From Hypericibacter terrae (GTDB taxonomy: Bacteria > Pseudomonadota > Alphaproteobacteria > Dongiales > Dongiaceae), in contig NZ_CP042906.1 of NCBI RefSeq assembly GCF_008728855.1, forward strand, positions 744,001-808,000: a stretch of 64,000 bases of DNA. The letters run 5' to 3'. Position 1 is the first letter of the stretch. Every line of letters begins with the position of its first letter. The position numbers were made by a program, and so were the translations under genes. The notes beneath the pieces were generated by a model that did no database searches, was not told where the DNA came from, and saw only the letters and a list, made by a program, of their open reading frames with translations. This document shows positions 10,047 through 18,695 of the stretch, in pieces.

Positions 10047-11523
10047 GGACCCAGGTATCCTTCGAGCCGCCCCCTTGCGAGGAATTGACGATCAGCGAGC
10101 CCTTGCGCAGCGCCACGCGGGTGAGGCCTCCCGGCAGCACCCAGGTGGATTGGCCGGTCACGGCGAAGGGGCGCAGATCCACATGGCGCGGCTCGATGGT
10201 CCGGCCGCAGAGGGTGGGCGAAACCGAGAGCTCGATCATCGGCTGGCTGATGAAGTTGCTGGGATTGGCGGTGAGCTTGTCGCGCGCCTCGGCCAGCTCG
10301 CGCTTGCTGACGCGCGGCCCGATCACCACGCCATAGCCGCCCGATTCCCCGACCGGCTTGACCACCAGCTCGTCCATGCGGTCGAGAGTGAACTTCAGGC
10401 CTTCGGGCTCGCGGCAGATATGGGTCTCGACATTGTCGATGATGGCCTCTTCGCCGAGGTAGTAGCGGATGAGGCGCGGCAGATAGGCGTAGATCGCCTT
10501 GTCGTCGGCGACGCCGGTGCCGACCGCATTGGCGAGCGCGATATTGCCCTTGCGGTAGGCGCGCATCAGCCCGGCCACGCCCAGCATCGAATCCGGCCGG
10601 AACACCTCGGGATCGAGGAAATCGTCGTTGAGCCGGCGATAGATGACATGGACCGGCGCCATCCCGCCCACGGTCTTCATGAAGACCTTGTCGGCCTCGA
10701 CCACCAGGTCGCGGCCCTCGACCAGCGGCACGCCCATCTCGCGGGCGAGGAAGATATGCTCGAAATAGGCCGAGTTGAAGGAACCGGGCGAGAGCAGCAC
10801 GATCTGCGGATCGCTGACGCCGGCGGGCGCGATCTGGCTCAGGGCCTCGGCCAGCTTCTGGCCGTAGTTCGAGACGGGCCGGATCGGCAGATCCTGCACC
10901 AGGTCCGGAAAGGCCCGCTGCATCAGATGGCGGTTCTCGACCACGTAGGAGACGCCCGAGGGCGTGCGGCCATTGTCCTCGAGCACGCGGAACCTGCCGT
11001 CCTTGCCGCGCACGATGTCGGTGCCGCAGACATGGATATAGGTGCCGTGCGGGACGGGGAGATCCTGCATCTCCTTCCGGTAATTGGCGTTGCCGAAGAC
11101 CAGGTCGGCGGGGACGACCCCGTCCTTGATCGCCTTCTGGGCCCCGTAGATATCGCCGAGGAAGGCATTCATGGCGGCGACGCGCTGGACCACGCCTCGC
11201 TCCAGCCGCTCCCATTCGGCCGCGGGGATCACCCGCGGGATCACGTCGAAGGGCAGGATCCGGTCGACCTGGTCGCGGTTGGAATAGACGGTGAAGGTGA
11301 CGCCCAGCGTCATGAACTCGCGGGTGGCCGCGTTCGAGCGCTTCTTCAGCTCGGAAATCGAGAAGCTGTCGAGCCGGCGCGCCAACTCGGCCGAGGCCGC
11401 CAGCGCATGGTGGGAATGGCCCTGCAGCTCGCACCAGTAGCCGCCGGTGTCGTAGCTCGACAGCAGCCCGCCCGACGCAGCACCCGTTTTGGGCGCGGCC
11501 CGTTTCTTTGCCGCTTTCTTCAC
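10039..11523 (-). CDS. Circularly permuted ATP-grasp type 2 protein (DUF404/DUF407)
   Basis: A 494-residue protein of the circularly permuted ATP-grasp family, proposed to form peptide or amide bonds with ATP. After a Lys/Ala-rich N-terminus (about 20 residues), the characteristic blocks follow: DRILPFDVIPRVI, YIHVCGTDIVRGKDG, RVLEDNGRTPSGVSYV and ELVVKPVGESGGYG. It is the first gene of a two-gene unit with the alpha-E gene. Product and substrate are unknown. The neighbouring transglutaminase-like gene suggests that a peptide product is made and later cleaved or rearranged. Confidence 0.9.
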   Translation of the reverse strand: MKKAAKKRAAPKTGAASGGLLSSYDTGGYWCELQGHSHHALAASAELARRLDSFSISELKKRSNAATREFMTLGVTFTVYSNRDQVDRILPFDVIPRVIPAAEWERLERGVVQRVAAMNAFLGDIYGAQKAIKDGVVPADLVFGNANYRKEMQDLPVPHGTYIHVCGTDIVRGKDGRFRVLEDNGRTPSGVSYVVENRHLMQRAFPDLVQDLPIRPVSNYGQKLAEALSQIAPAGVSDPQIVLLSPGSFNSAYFEHIFLAREMGVPLVEGRDLVVEADKVFMKTVGGMAPVHVIYRRLNDDFLDPEVFRPDSMLGVAGLMRAYRKGNIALANAVGTGVADDKAIYAYLPRLIRYYLGEEAIIDNVETHICREPEGLKFTLDRMDELVVKPVGESGGYGVVIGPRVSKRELAEARDKLTANPSNFISQPMIELSVSPTLCGRTIEPRHVDLRPFAVTGQSTWVLPGGLTRVALRKGSLIVNSSQGGGSKDTWVLG

Positions 11524-11620
11524 GAAAACTCGACGCCCCCCAGAACTCTCGCAGCGCCATCATGGCGGTGAAGGCGGTTCGCGGGGAAGAATTTTTTCTT
11601 GGCGGCGGCGGTGCCGCGTC

Positions 11621-11735
11621 ACCCCTCCCCCTACCCCCTAAGTCGATGTGATCGCTTCGCTCAACTTTTAAGCTTCGAGCGAGATCGACGCCAACCACGC
11701 CCCCTCCCCTTGCGGGAGGGGGTAGGGGGAGGGGT
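11621..11735. repeat. Family A repeat element, 115-bp long-form, reverse orientation
   Basis: A full arm lies at 11699-11735 and a half-arm (ACCCCTCCCCCTACCCCCTA) at 11621-11640. Between them is a 58-bp core holding GTGATCGCTTCGCTCAACTT. The same core, on the opposite strand, is in the elements at 26084, 51449 and 61616, and the 26084 copy is also exactly 115 bp. The element lies between the divergently placed promoter side of the ATP-grasp gene and the 3' end of the decarboxylase gene. Confidence 0.92.
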
Positions 11736-11791
11736 TTGTCTCAGGAAGAGGCGCGATCTGCATGTCGCGTTCATGCATTCGGCAAAAGCGA

Positions 11792-11823
11792 AGGGCCGGC
11801 CCCGGAAGTCCCGGGCCGGCCCT
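11792..11823 (-). terminator. Probable intrinsic terminator of the decarboxylase gene
   Basis: An 11-bp perfect inverted repeat (AGGGCCGGCCC ... GGGCCGGCCCT) starts 33 bp past the decarboxylase stop. On the minus strand it is followed by TTCGCTTTTGCC, a weak T-tract. The strong stem and its position support termination. The T-tract is poorer than in a textbook case. Confidence 0.6.
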
Positions 11824-11855
11824 GTATGCCAGGTCAGGAAAGTCTGGAAGCCTGA

Positions 11856-13241
11856 CTAGATGCAGTAGGCCTTGAGCGGGGCGAAGCCGTTGAACCCGAC
11901 CGAGGAGTAGGTCGTGGTATAGGCGCCGCAGGCGAGGATCCGGATCTTGTCGCCGGGCTTCAGCGCCAGCGGCAGCTCATAGGCGGTCTTCTCATAGAGG
12001 ATGTCGGCGGAATCGCAGGAAGGACCCGCCAGCACCACCGGCCCGGTGACGCCGCCGTCATGCGGCGTCTTCAGCCGGTATTTGATCGCCTCGTCCATGG
12101 TCTCGGCGAGACCGGAGAACTTGCCGATATCGAGATAGACCCAGCGCTGCGGGTCGGCCGCGTCCTTGACCGACACCAGCACCACTTCGCTCTCGATCAC
12201 GCCCGCCTCGCCGACCAGGCCGCGGCCGGGCTCCGCAATGAGGCGCGGCATCTCGTCGCCGAAATTCCGGCGCACCGCGTCGATCACGCCCCGGCCGTAA
12301 TCGCCGATCGAGGGCACTTCTTTTTGATAGCGCGCGGGGAAGCCGCCGCCGAGATTGAGCAGGGTGGGCTTCAGGCCCGCCGCCTCGAGCTCGCGATAGA
12401 GCTGGGCGATCTGGCCAAGTACCTTGTCCCACTGCGACAGGTCGGTCTGCTGCGATCCGATATGGAAGGAAACGCCGGCGGCATCGAGCCCGAGCGCCCG
12501 CGCGCGCAGGAGCAGCGCCTTCGCCATGGCGAAGGAACAGCCGAACTTGCGCGACAGGGGCCACTCGGCGCCGGCTCCGTCCACCAGGAGGCGACAGAAC
12601 ACGGTCGCGCCAGGCGCGGCCACGGCCAGCTTCTCGAGCTCGCCCTCGGAATCGAAGGCGAAGAGACGCACGCCGCGGCCAAAGGCATAGGCGATATCGG
12701 ATTGCTTCTTGATCGGGTTGCCGAACGAAAGCCGGTCGGCATGGATGCCCACGTCGAGGCACTGGTCGATCTCGCCGCGGCTGGCCACGTCGAAATGGCC
12801 GTTATGCCGGGCCAGCAGGCGCAGGATCTCCGGCGCCGGGTTGGCCTTCACGGCGTAATAGAGCTCGGCCGGATCGAGGGCGGCGGCGAGGCCGCGATAG
12901 TTGCCTTCGACCACCTCGAGATCGAGCACGAGGCAGGGGGTCTGCGGCTGGACGCGGTCCAGGAACTCGGCGATGCGGGGCGTGACGATGCCGCGGTCGG
13001 AGGGCTGCGGCGGAACGACGGAGAGGTCGGCGCCACGGCGTCGTCGCGAGCGCTTGGGCCCCGCCAAACCCGTCTGAGTCAGGCCCGCCTGGGTCACATC
13101 GGCGCAGGCGGCTTCCGCGCGCAGGATGTCGGCGACCGACGGCTCGTTGGCCGGGGTCGGCAGCTTCTGCGGTGCTGCGGTGTTACGAATTTGGGCGGAG
13201 CGAATACGGGCGGTACGGCCGCCCTGAGGAGCAAGGAGCAT
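11856..13241 (-). CDS. Ornithine/lysine decarboxylase, PLP fold type III
   Basis: Decarboxylates ornithine (possibly also lysine) to putrescine (cadaverine), the first step of polyamine synthesis, in the cytoplasm. The PLP lysine lies in LYYAVKANPAPEI. Other family blocks are FHIGSQQ, LNLGGGFP, EPGRGLVG and the catalytic cysteine motif GPSCDSAD. The fold-III core starts at about residue 85 with TPRIAEFLDRV. About 85 preceding residues are extra: low-complexity, Ala/Gln-rich, with an Arg cluster (KRSRRRRGAD). The ATG at 13241 is supported by GAGAGGGAA just upstream, so the extension seems to be translated. A promoter and hairpin leader lie upstream. The extension is unusual for the family. Confidence 0.92.
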   Translation of the reverse strand: MLLAPQGGRTARIRSAQIRNTAAPQKLPTPANEPSVADILRAEAACADVTQAGLTQTGLAGPKRSRRRRGADLSVVPPQPSDRGIVTPRIAEFLDRVQPQTPCLVLDLEVVEGNYRGLAAALDPAELYYAVKANPAPEILRLLARHNGHFDVASRGEIDQCLDVGIHADRLSFGNPIKKQSDIAYAFGRGVRLFAFDSEGELEKLAVAAPGATVFCRLLVDGAGAEWPLSRKFGCSFAMAKALLLRARALGLDAAGVSFHIGSQQTDLSQWDKVLGQIAQLYRELEAAGLKPTLLNLGGGFPARYQKEVPSIGDYGRGVIDAVRRNFGDEMPRLIAEPGRGLVGEAGVIESEVVLVSVKDAADPQRWVYLDIGKFSGLAETMDEAIKYRLKTPHDGGVTGPVVLAGPSCDSADILYEKTAYELPLALKPGDKIRILACGAYTTTYSSVGFNGFAPLKAYCI

Positions 13242-13387
13242 CGTCGTTCCCTCTCGGAAACCCGTTCTTCTAAAACGGGGGGTTACCAGAAGGACGCGAT
13301 CCGCCGGTTGCTTAACCTACAAAGGGCCAGTGGCTCGTGCGTTAGGCGTCTGACGCACTCATATAGAAATTTCTCGGCGCATCGCAA
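13242..13387 (-). promoter_or_regulatory. Promoter and structured leader of the ornithine decarboxylase gene (candidate speF RNA)
   Basis: On the minus strand a sigma70-like promoter is visible: TTGCGA (13382-13387), a 16-bp spacer, then TATATG (13360-13365). The leader of about 110 nt contains GTGCGT/ACGCAC pairing near its 5' end, a conserved-looking GGTTAAGCAACCGGCGGATC stretch, and a hairpin CCCGTT...AACGGG (13261-13279) just before the ribosome-binding site GAGAGGGAA. A speF RNA motif upstream of ornithine decarboxylase genes is known in alphaproteobacteria (Corbino et al., 2005). Its identity here is inferred from position and general appearance. The rest of the gap up to 13548 shows nothing else recognisable. 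Confidence 0.55.
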
Positions 13388-13548
13388 GAGAAAATTCGGG
13401 CGAGGAGAAAAAACCTGCCCGACTGTGGCGCGCAAGCGTCGCTCGAGCGTCCGTTCTTTATGACTCCGACATCATTCTTTACGGCTTCTTTATCGAGGCG
13501 ACGAGATTGCGGCGCCTTTGCCTCAATTTCGTCGCTCGGCCGCCGCGT

Positions 13549-14580
13549 TCAGGCGTCGACCTCGATGCCCGCAAGACGACGCAGCGCATCGATGCGCTCG
13601 ACCACGAGGGCGCCGCCGGCGGCACTCGAGCGCGGCGGCGGACCGCCGGCGAGATGGACGAGGAAGTCGCGCAGCTCGGCCTCGAGCGGCATCTCGCCGG
13701 CGACCGCGTGAGGCTCGAAATCGCCCGTGGTTATTGCATCTCTTGCATTGCGCGCCGTCGCCGGGCGGCGCCCGACGAAGACCGTTTCGGGCGCGCCCTC
13801 CGACCAGAAGGCGAGGCCCTCGCTGCCGCCGAGCAGGATCGAGCGCTGGCGCTCCGCCCTCGCGGCGGAGACTTCGACATGAAGCAGCGGCGTGGCGCCG
13901 GAGAGCGGGGGGCCTGCGTCATGCAAACGGGGCGTGGCTGGGTTGTTCCCGCCGGCGAGCAGCCCCACCAGTCCGACCACCGCGCCGTCGCGCCACTCGG
14001 CACGGGCGAGGCGAGGCTCGGGCAGCGTGCCCAGGATCTCGCGCGCGATCGAGAGATCGTGCGGCAGCAGCGTCCAGACGGGATCGACGTCTCGGATCGG
14101 GAGGTCCGGCTGGAGCCGGGCGCAGGCGAGCAGCTCGACGGGGCCGAGATCCTTGCGCCGCGCGAGCGCGGCGAGGAACCGGACGGCCGGATGCCAGAGC
14201 CACTTCTCCATGACGAAGAGGCGGCCCCGGCCGGCCGCCGCCAGGCGCTGCGCCGAGGCGCTGCCGGTGGTGAAAGGCTTCTCGACGAAGATCGGCCGGT
14301 CCCGCTCCAGCAGCGCCTCGACCGCGTCCGCATGCCGCCCGGCGGGCGAGGCGATCACATAGCCGGCGAGGTCGGGCGGCAGTTGATCGAGATCGGCGAC
14401 TGCGGCGGCGCCTTGCGCGATGGCGTGGGCCCGGGCGCCGGGGTCGGGATCGGCCACGGTCACGACGGCGCCCAGTGCCTGGAGATCGCGCAGGATGTGA
14501 CGGCCCCAGCGGCCGCAGCCCACCAGGCCGACGGGGAGGGCGGGCAGAGACGTCGGCGAAGCCGGCGAGGGTTGCGTCAT
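13549..14580 (-). CDS. Gfo/Idh/MocA family NAD(P)-dependent oxidoreductase
   Basis: A 343-residue sugar-type dehydrogenase. The N-terminal Rossmann nucleotide-binding motif is VGLVGCGRWGRHILRDL. The EKP motif typical of the family is in PIFVEKPFTTG, and a C-terminal alpha/beta substrate domain follows. ATG 14580 is chosen because it overlaps the stop of the epimerase-like gene (ATGA at 14577-14580). The neighbours (RmlC-like epimerase, GT2) suggest a role in making a modified nucleotide sugar for a surface glycan. Substrate unknown. Confidence 0.86.
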   Translation of the reverse strand: MTQPSPASPTSLPALPVGLVGCGRWGRHILRDLQALGAVVTVADPDPGARAHAIAQGAAAVADLDQLPPDLAGYVIASPAGRHADAVEALLERDRPIFVEKPFTTGSASAQRLAAAGRGRLFVMEKWLWHPAVRFLAALARRKDLGPVELLACARLQPDLPIRDVDPVWTLLPHDLSIAREILGTLPEPRLARAEWRDGAVVGLVGLLAGGNNPATPRLHDAGPPLSGATPLLHVEVSAARAERQRSILLGGSEGLAFWSEGAPETVFVGRRPATARNARDAITTGDFEPHAVAGEMPLEAELRDFLVHLAGGPPPRSSAAGGALVVERIDALRRLAGIEVDA

Positions 14581-15176
14581 CGGCCGTCGGCGACGCCGGG
14601 CTCGAGACCGGGATCGGCGCGCGCGACCGCCGCCACCAGGGAGGCGAGCGGCGGGGCGTCGCGGTCGCGGGCCGAGAGCTGGGGATCGCGGCAGGGCCAG
14701 TCGATGCCGAGGTCCGGGTCCGACCAGAGGCAGCCCAGATCGTCGGTCGGATCGTAATACGCCGTGGCCGCGATCAGCACGCTGCAAGATGTGTGGGCGT
14801 AGAAGCCATGGGCCACGCCGCGCGGCAGGGTCAGCAGAGCCGGTATCTCGCCGGTCAGCAGCAGCGGGGCGGCCTGGAGATAGCTCGGCGAGCGCGGGCG
14901 CAGATCCTTGAGGGCCACGAACAGCCGGCCTGCCGTGACGGCGATGAACTCGTCATGGCGCGGATGGACGTGCATGCCGCGCAGCACGTTCGCCTCGGTC
15001 GCGAGCAGGCCCCATTGCCGGGGCTCGATGCCGGTCGCCCAGTTCTGGCGGTAGAGCTCGGCGAAGCTGCCGCGCTCGTCGCGATGCGGCTGGAGCGGCC
15101 AGAGGGTGACGCCGCGCGGCAGCGCGGTTGCGGAGGTTTCGCCCGCGGTTGCGGGCGTACCTGGCGTGGCGGACAT
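14577..15176 (-). CDS. dTDP-4-dehydrorhamnose 3,5-epimerase-like protein (RmlC-like cupin)
   Basis: About 199 residues of an RmlC-type cupin. Family features include HRDERGSFAELYRQNW at the start of the domain, VLRGMHVHPRHDEF (in the place of the catalytic-His loop RGLHYQ), GRLFVALKDLRP and LPRGVAHGFYAHT. Several positions differ from true RmlC, so it may be a ketoisomerase or epimerase for a different nucleotide sugar. ATG 15176 is preferred over an in-frame GTG at 15200. It overlaps the Gfo/Idh gene by 4 bp and lies 115 bp downstream of the GT2 stop on the other side. Confidence 0.78.
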   Translation of the reverse strand: MSATPGTPATAGETSATALPRGVTLWPLQPHRDERGSFAELYRQNWATGIEPRQWGLLATEANVLRGMHVHPRHDEFIAVTAGRLFVALKDLRPRSPSYLQAAPLLLTGEIPALLTLPRGVAHGFYAHTSCSVLIAATAYYDPTDDLGCLWSDPDLGIDWPCRDPQLSARDRDAPPLASLVAAVARADPGLEPGVADGR

Positions 15177-15290
15177 CGGTCTTTTGCCCCCGAAAAGCAC
15201 GACCGGAAGGCACCGGACAGCGTGGGTCGGAACTCTACCATGCGATGAAGGGAAGAAAACCGCCCCTGGCCTTTGGAGGCCGGCGGCAGA

Positions 15291-16289
15291 TCAGGAGGCG
15301 GGACGGCCGCGCAAGCGCCGCCAGGCCGCGCGCAGATAAGGCACCCGCGCGCGGGCGATCTTGGCGCGTGAGAACAACGAGGGCGGCGCGGCCGCGAGCG
15401 TCGCCTGCAGGAGCGCGATCCTCGCCTCGGCCTGGGCGAGGCGCTGTACCAGGTCCGCCCGCGCCGCTTCGATTTCGCCCGGGGACCGGGGCTGGGATCG
15501 CTCCTGGAGGATCCGGCCATCCTCGGCCTCGCGGCCGGCCCGCGCCACCGCCTGCGCCAGGATGTCGATCCGCAGCCGGGCGAGCTGGAGCGGATCGGCG
15601 ATCGTCGCCCGCCAGCGCGCGAGCTCGGCGGCGCGTTGCTCGACCGTCATATGGCGGCGCTGCGGCGACGGGAGGCAGATGCCGGTCGGGATGAAGGCGC
15701 TGCGGGTGCGGCAGTTCGGCATCGCCAGGATCTGACGCCACATATGCCAGTCCGAGGGCGAGGTGCCGGGCGCCGGATTCCAGCCCTGCGGCAGCCGCCG
15801 ATAAAAGTCGAGGCGATGGGCGCCGAAGCTGGTGGGAATGCGGTTCGCCCGCTCCAGGATGATGCGCTTGAAATAGGGCAGGGCCAGATCGACGAAGCCG
15901 CCCTGGATGCGCCCGTCGCCGTCGATCTGGCCGGGCAGGCCGTTGGCGAAATCGGCCTCGGCGAGAAGGCCCCGCATGATCTCGACATGATCGGGAAACC
16001 AGAGATCGTCGTCGGCCAGATAACAGACGATCTCGCCGGTCGCCGCCTGCAGCGCCCGATGGCGATGGCGCTCGCCGCGCGCCTCGCCCTTGGGATTGTC
16101 GAAATAGCGCAGGCGGCGATCGGCGGCGGCGAGGGCCTCGACGGCGGCACGGCTTTCCGGCGGCGCCCCGTCGCCCACCACGAAGATCTCGGTGTCGGTG
16201 ACGCTCTGCGCCTGGGCGCTGGCGATCGCCTGGGCCAGGATCGCGGGCCCATGGTCGAAGGTCGGGATCAGGATGGTCGCGGCCGTCAT
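15291..16289 (-). CDS. Glycosyltransferase family 2 protein
   Basis: A 332-residue GT-A fold glycosyltransferase. The N-terminal nucleotide-binding strand is ATILIPTFDHGPAILAQAI and the metal-binding DxD motif is in VCYLADDDLWFPDH. The C-terminal third (about residues 240-300) is an Ala/Arg/Glu-rich helical region likely to form a coiled coil, ending in a basic tail. Cytosolic or peripheral to the inner membrane. Together with the oxidoreductase and epimerase genes it suggests a small polysaccharide or glycan modification locus. Donor and acceptor cannot be read from sequence. Confidence 0.88.
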   Translation of the reverse strand: MTAATILIPTFDHGPAILAQAIASAQAQSVTDTEIFVVGDGAPPESRAAVEALAAADRRLRYFDNPKGEARGERHRHRALQAATGEIVCYLADDDLWFPDHVEIMRGLLAEADFANGLPGQIDGDGRIQGGFVDLALPYFKRIILERANRIPTSFGAHRLDFYRRLPQGWNPAPGTSPSDWHMWRQILAMPNCRTRSAFIPTGICLPSPQRRHMTVEQRAAELARWRATIADPLQLARLRIDILAQAVARAGREAEDGRILQERSQPRSPGEIEAARADLVQRLAQAEARIALLQATLAAAPPSLFSRAKIARARVPYLRAAWRRLRGRPAS

Positions 16290-16361
16290 GCGGCCGAGAT
16301 TTGACCATAGGCGGAAGCACCGGGTCCAAGGCCTCGCGAGCGGGCACCCGCCCGCCGGCGA

Positions 16362-18695
16362 TCAGCGCTCGGCGTCGCGGGCCGGCGCCGGGCGGTGCAG
16401 CATCCCGCCGGCGGGGTGCGGAGATCCGCGCCGCATCCGCCAATAGCCCTGCAGGACCGCCAGCAGAAACGGGACGGCACCCAGGAAGATGAACACCAGA
16501 TCGCCGGGCAGCCGCATCCATTCGAGGGTCCGCATCAGCGGCGTCGCCGTAAGCGCCAGGCTGCGGGCGTGCCAGTAACCGTTCTCGACCACGTCCCAGA
16601 GCTGGCGCACGCCGCCGGGGAAGAGGCTCAGCACCAGCATCATGGCCAGCCCGATATTCAGCCCCCAGAAGGAGACGCGCAGATATTTCTCGAGCCGCGC
16701 CCAGCTCTCGTCGCTGCTCACCTGGCGCAGCACGAACACGGTCAAGCCCACCGCCAGCATGCCGAACACGCCCATCAGCGCCGCATGGCCGTGATTGGGC
16801 GTCAGCATGGTGCCGACCTCGTAATAGCTCACAATCGGCAGGTTGAGGAGGAAGCCGAAGATGCCCGCGCCGACGAAGTTCCAGAATCCCACCGCCATCA
16901 GGAAGTAGAAGGTCCATTTATGCGGGACCGCGACCGACTGGCCGCAGACCTCGCAGTTCCTGCGGGTGAGCTTGACGAAATCCCAGGCGTCGAGCGTGAG
17001 GAGCGTGAGCGGCACCACCTCGAGCGCCGAGAACACCGCCGAGAGCGCCAGGTTGAGGTTGGTATGGCCGGTGAAATACCAGTGATGGCCGGTGCCGATC
17101 AGCCCGCCCGCGAAATAGAGGATGGCGTCGAGATAGATGACCCGGAGCGCCGTGCCGCGCGACGTGATGCCGAGCTGCAGGAAGATCACCGCCACGATCG
17201 TGGTGGCGAAGAACTCGAAGAAGCCCTCCACCCAGAGATGGATGATCCAGAACCGCCAGGTATCGACGACGGTGTAGTTGGTCTTGCCGTCGAAGAACAT
17301 GGCAGGGACGTAGAAGACCGGGATCGCCAGCGCCGCCAGGAGGAAGACGCGGCCCACCTCGCGCATGTCCGGCGCCAGCTTCGTGGGCCGCACGGCGCGC
17401 ACGAGCAGTCCGAACCAGACCACCAGGCCGACGACCAGGAGGATCTGCCACAACCGGCCGAGCTCGAGGAACTCCCAGCCCTGGTTGCCGATCCAGAACC
17501 AATGCTCGGGGAAGAGCTGCGCGATGCCGGCCCATTCGCCCAGCAGGCTGCCGAAGATCACGACGGCGAAGGCGCCGAACAGCAGATGCACCAGCCCGCT
17601 CTGGCCGCGCGGTTCCTCACCGCCCAGCATGCGCCCGAGGAACAGCGCCGCTGCCACATAGGCGGTCGCGATCCAGAAGATGGCGGTCTGGAGATGCCAG
17701 GTGCGCAGCAGGTTCGAGGGAAGGATCTGCGACAGGTCGAAGCCGTAGAAGTCGCCGGGCTCGGCGCGGTAATGCGCGACACCGCCCCCGATCAGCGCCT
17801 GGCCCAGGAACAGCAGGGCCACCACGACGAAATATTTGACCAGCGCCTTCTGGCTGGCGCTGGCCTGGCCGGGGATCATGCGCGGATGGACATGGCGTCC
17901 CTTGCTGGTCCAGCCCAGATAGTCGAACTTGCCGAAGGCGAACAGCACCAGCGCGGTCCCGCCGAGCAGCGCGATCAGCGAGAGAACGCTCCAGACCAGC
18001 GTGCCGGGGGTGGGCCTGTTGCCGGCGAGCGGGTCGTAGGGGAAGTTGTTGGTATAGGAATAGAGTTCTCCGGGCCGGTTCGCGACCGCGGCCCAGGCCG
18101 CCCAGGCGAAGAAGGCCGTGAGCTGGCGCAACGCCTGCGGATCGGTGATGAGGTCGGCCTTGAGGCCGCCATTGCCGGCGGGGTCGTGGAAATAGCCGCG
18201 CCAGCGCTCGATCTCCTTCTGGAAGGTTTCGGCCTCGGTGGCGGTGAGCGCCAGCGTGCCGCTGGCCGCATCGTAGCGGTTCTCCTTGAGCGTCGCGGCG
18301 ACCTCGCTGTCGAGAGAAGCCCGCTGCTGGCTGGTCAGGGAGTCGAGCGGCGCGTTGTAGCGGCTCTGCGCCAGCGCCCCCTGAAGATCCTCCGACAGGC
18401 GATGCAGGTAGAGCGCTGAAAAGTCCGGCCCCAGATAGCCGCCATGGCCCCAGACCGAGCCATTGTCCATCAGACCGTATTTGAGGAAGACTTGCTGGCC
18501 GGAGGAGACATCGTCGCCGGTGAAGACCGTGGCGCCCGCGGGATCGACTGCCTGAGCCGGGATCGGCGGCGCGTTTTCGTAGCCGCGCTGGGTGATGAGA
18601 ATGAGAACGGCGAAGCCGACGACGAGCGTGATCAGGACGGTGCGGATCCACCAGGGCGAGATCCGGTCCTCGGGATTGTCGCTCAGCGACGCCAT
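16362..18695 (-). CDS. norB: Quinol-dependent nitric oxide reductase (qNOR, single-subunit NorB/NorZ)
   Basis: Reduces NO to N2O with electrons from quinol at the inner membrane. It has 777 residues. An N-terminal hydrophilic domain (about residues 30-220, with GQQVFLKYGLMDNGSVWGHG) is fused to a 12-helix NorB core. The fusion marks the quinol-oxidising single-subunit form, with no NorC needed. Predicted heme and non-heme iron ligands lie in RTWHLQTAIF, IIHLWVEGFFE, GTGHHWYFTG and TPNHGHAAL. ATG 18695 has GGGGAGG upstream. The gene stands alone among non-denitrification genes, so NO detoxification is the likely role. No clear FNR/NnrR box was seen. Confidence 0.95.
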   Translation of the reverse strand: MASLSDNPEDRISPWWIRTVLITLVVGFAVLILITQRGYENAPPIPAQAVDPAGATVFTGDDVSSGQQVFLKYGLMDNGSVWGHGGYLGPDFSALYLHRLSEDLQGALAQSRYNAPLDSLTSQQRASLDSEVAATLKENRYDAASGTLALTATEAETFQKEIERWRGYFHDPAGNGGLKADLITDPQALRQLTAFFAWAAWAAVANRPGELYSYTNNFPYDPLAGNRPTPGTLVWSVLSLIALLGGTALVLFAFGKFDYLGWTSKGRHVHPRMIPGQASASQKALVKYFVVVALLFLGQALIGGGVAHYRAEPGDFYGFDLSQILPSNLLRTWHLQTAIFWIATAYVAAALFLGRMLGGEEPRGQSGLVHLLFGAFAVVIFGSLLGEWAGIAQLFPEHWFWIGNQGWEFLELGRLWQILLVVGLVVWFGLLVRAVRPTKLAPDMREVGRVFLLAALAIPVFYVPAMFFDGKTNYTVVDTWRFWIIHLWVEGFFEFFATTIVAVIFLQLGITSRGTALRVIYLDAILYFAGGLIGTGHHWYFTGHTNLNLALSAVFSALEVVPLTLLTLDAWDFVKLTRRNCEVCGQSVAVPHKWTFYFLMAVGFWNFVGAGIFGFLLNLPIVSYYEVGTMLTPNHGHAALMGVFGMLAVGLTVFVLRQVSSDESWARLEKYLRVSFWGLNIGLAMMLVLSLFPGGVRQLWDVVENGYWHARSLALTATPLMRTLEWMRLPGDLVFIFLGAVPFLLAVLQGYWRMRRGSPHPAGGMLHRPAPARDAER

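Noticed and set aside
9851-11698. A 615-codon minus-strand frame with a VGVDLARSLKVERSDHIDLG segment
   Set aside because: It is a shadow of the ATP-grasp and alpha-E genes. The recognisable N-terminal peptide is a translation of the 115-bp repeat and recurs at the other copies.
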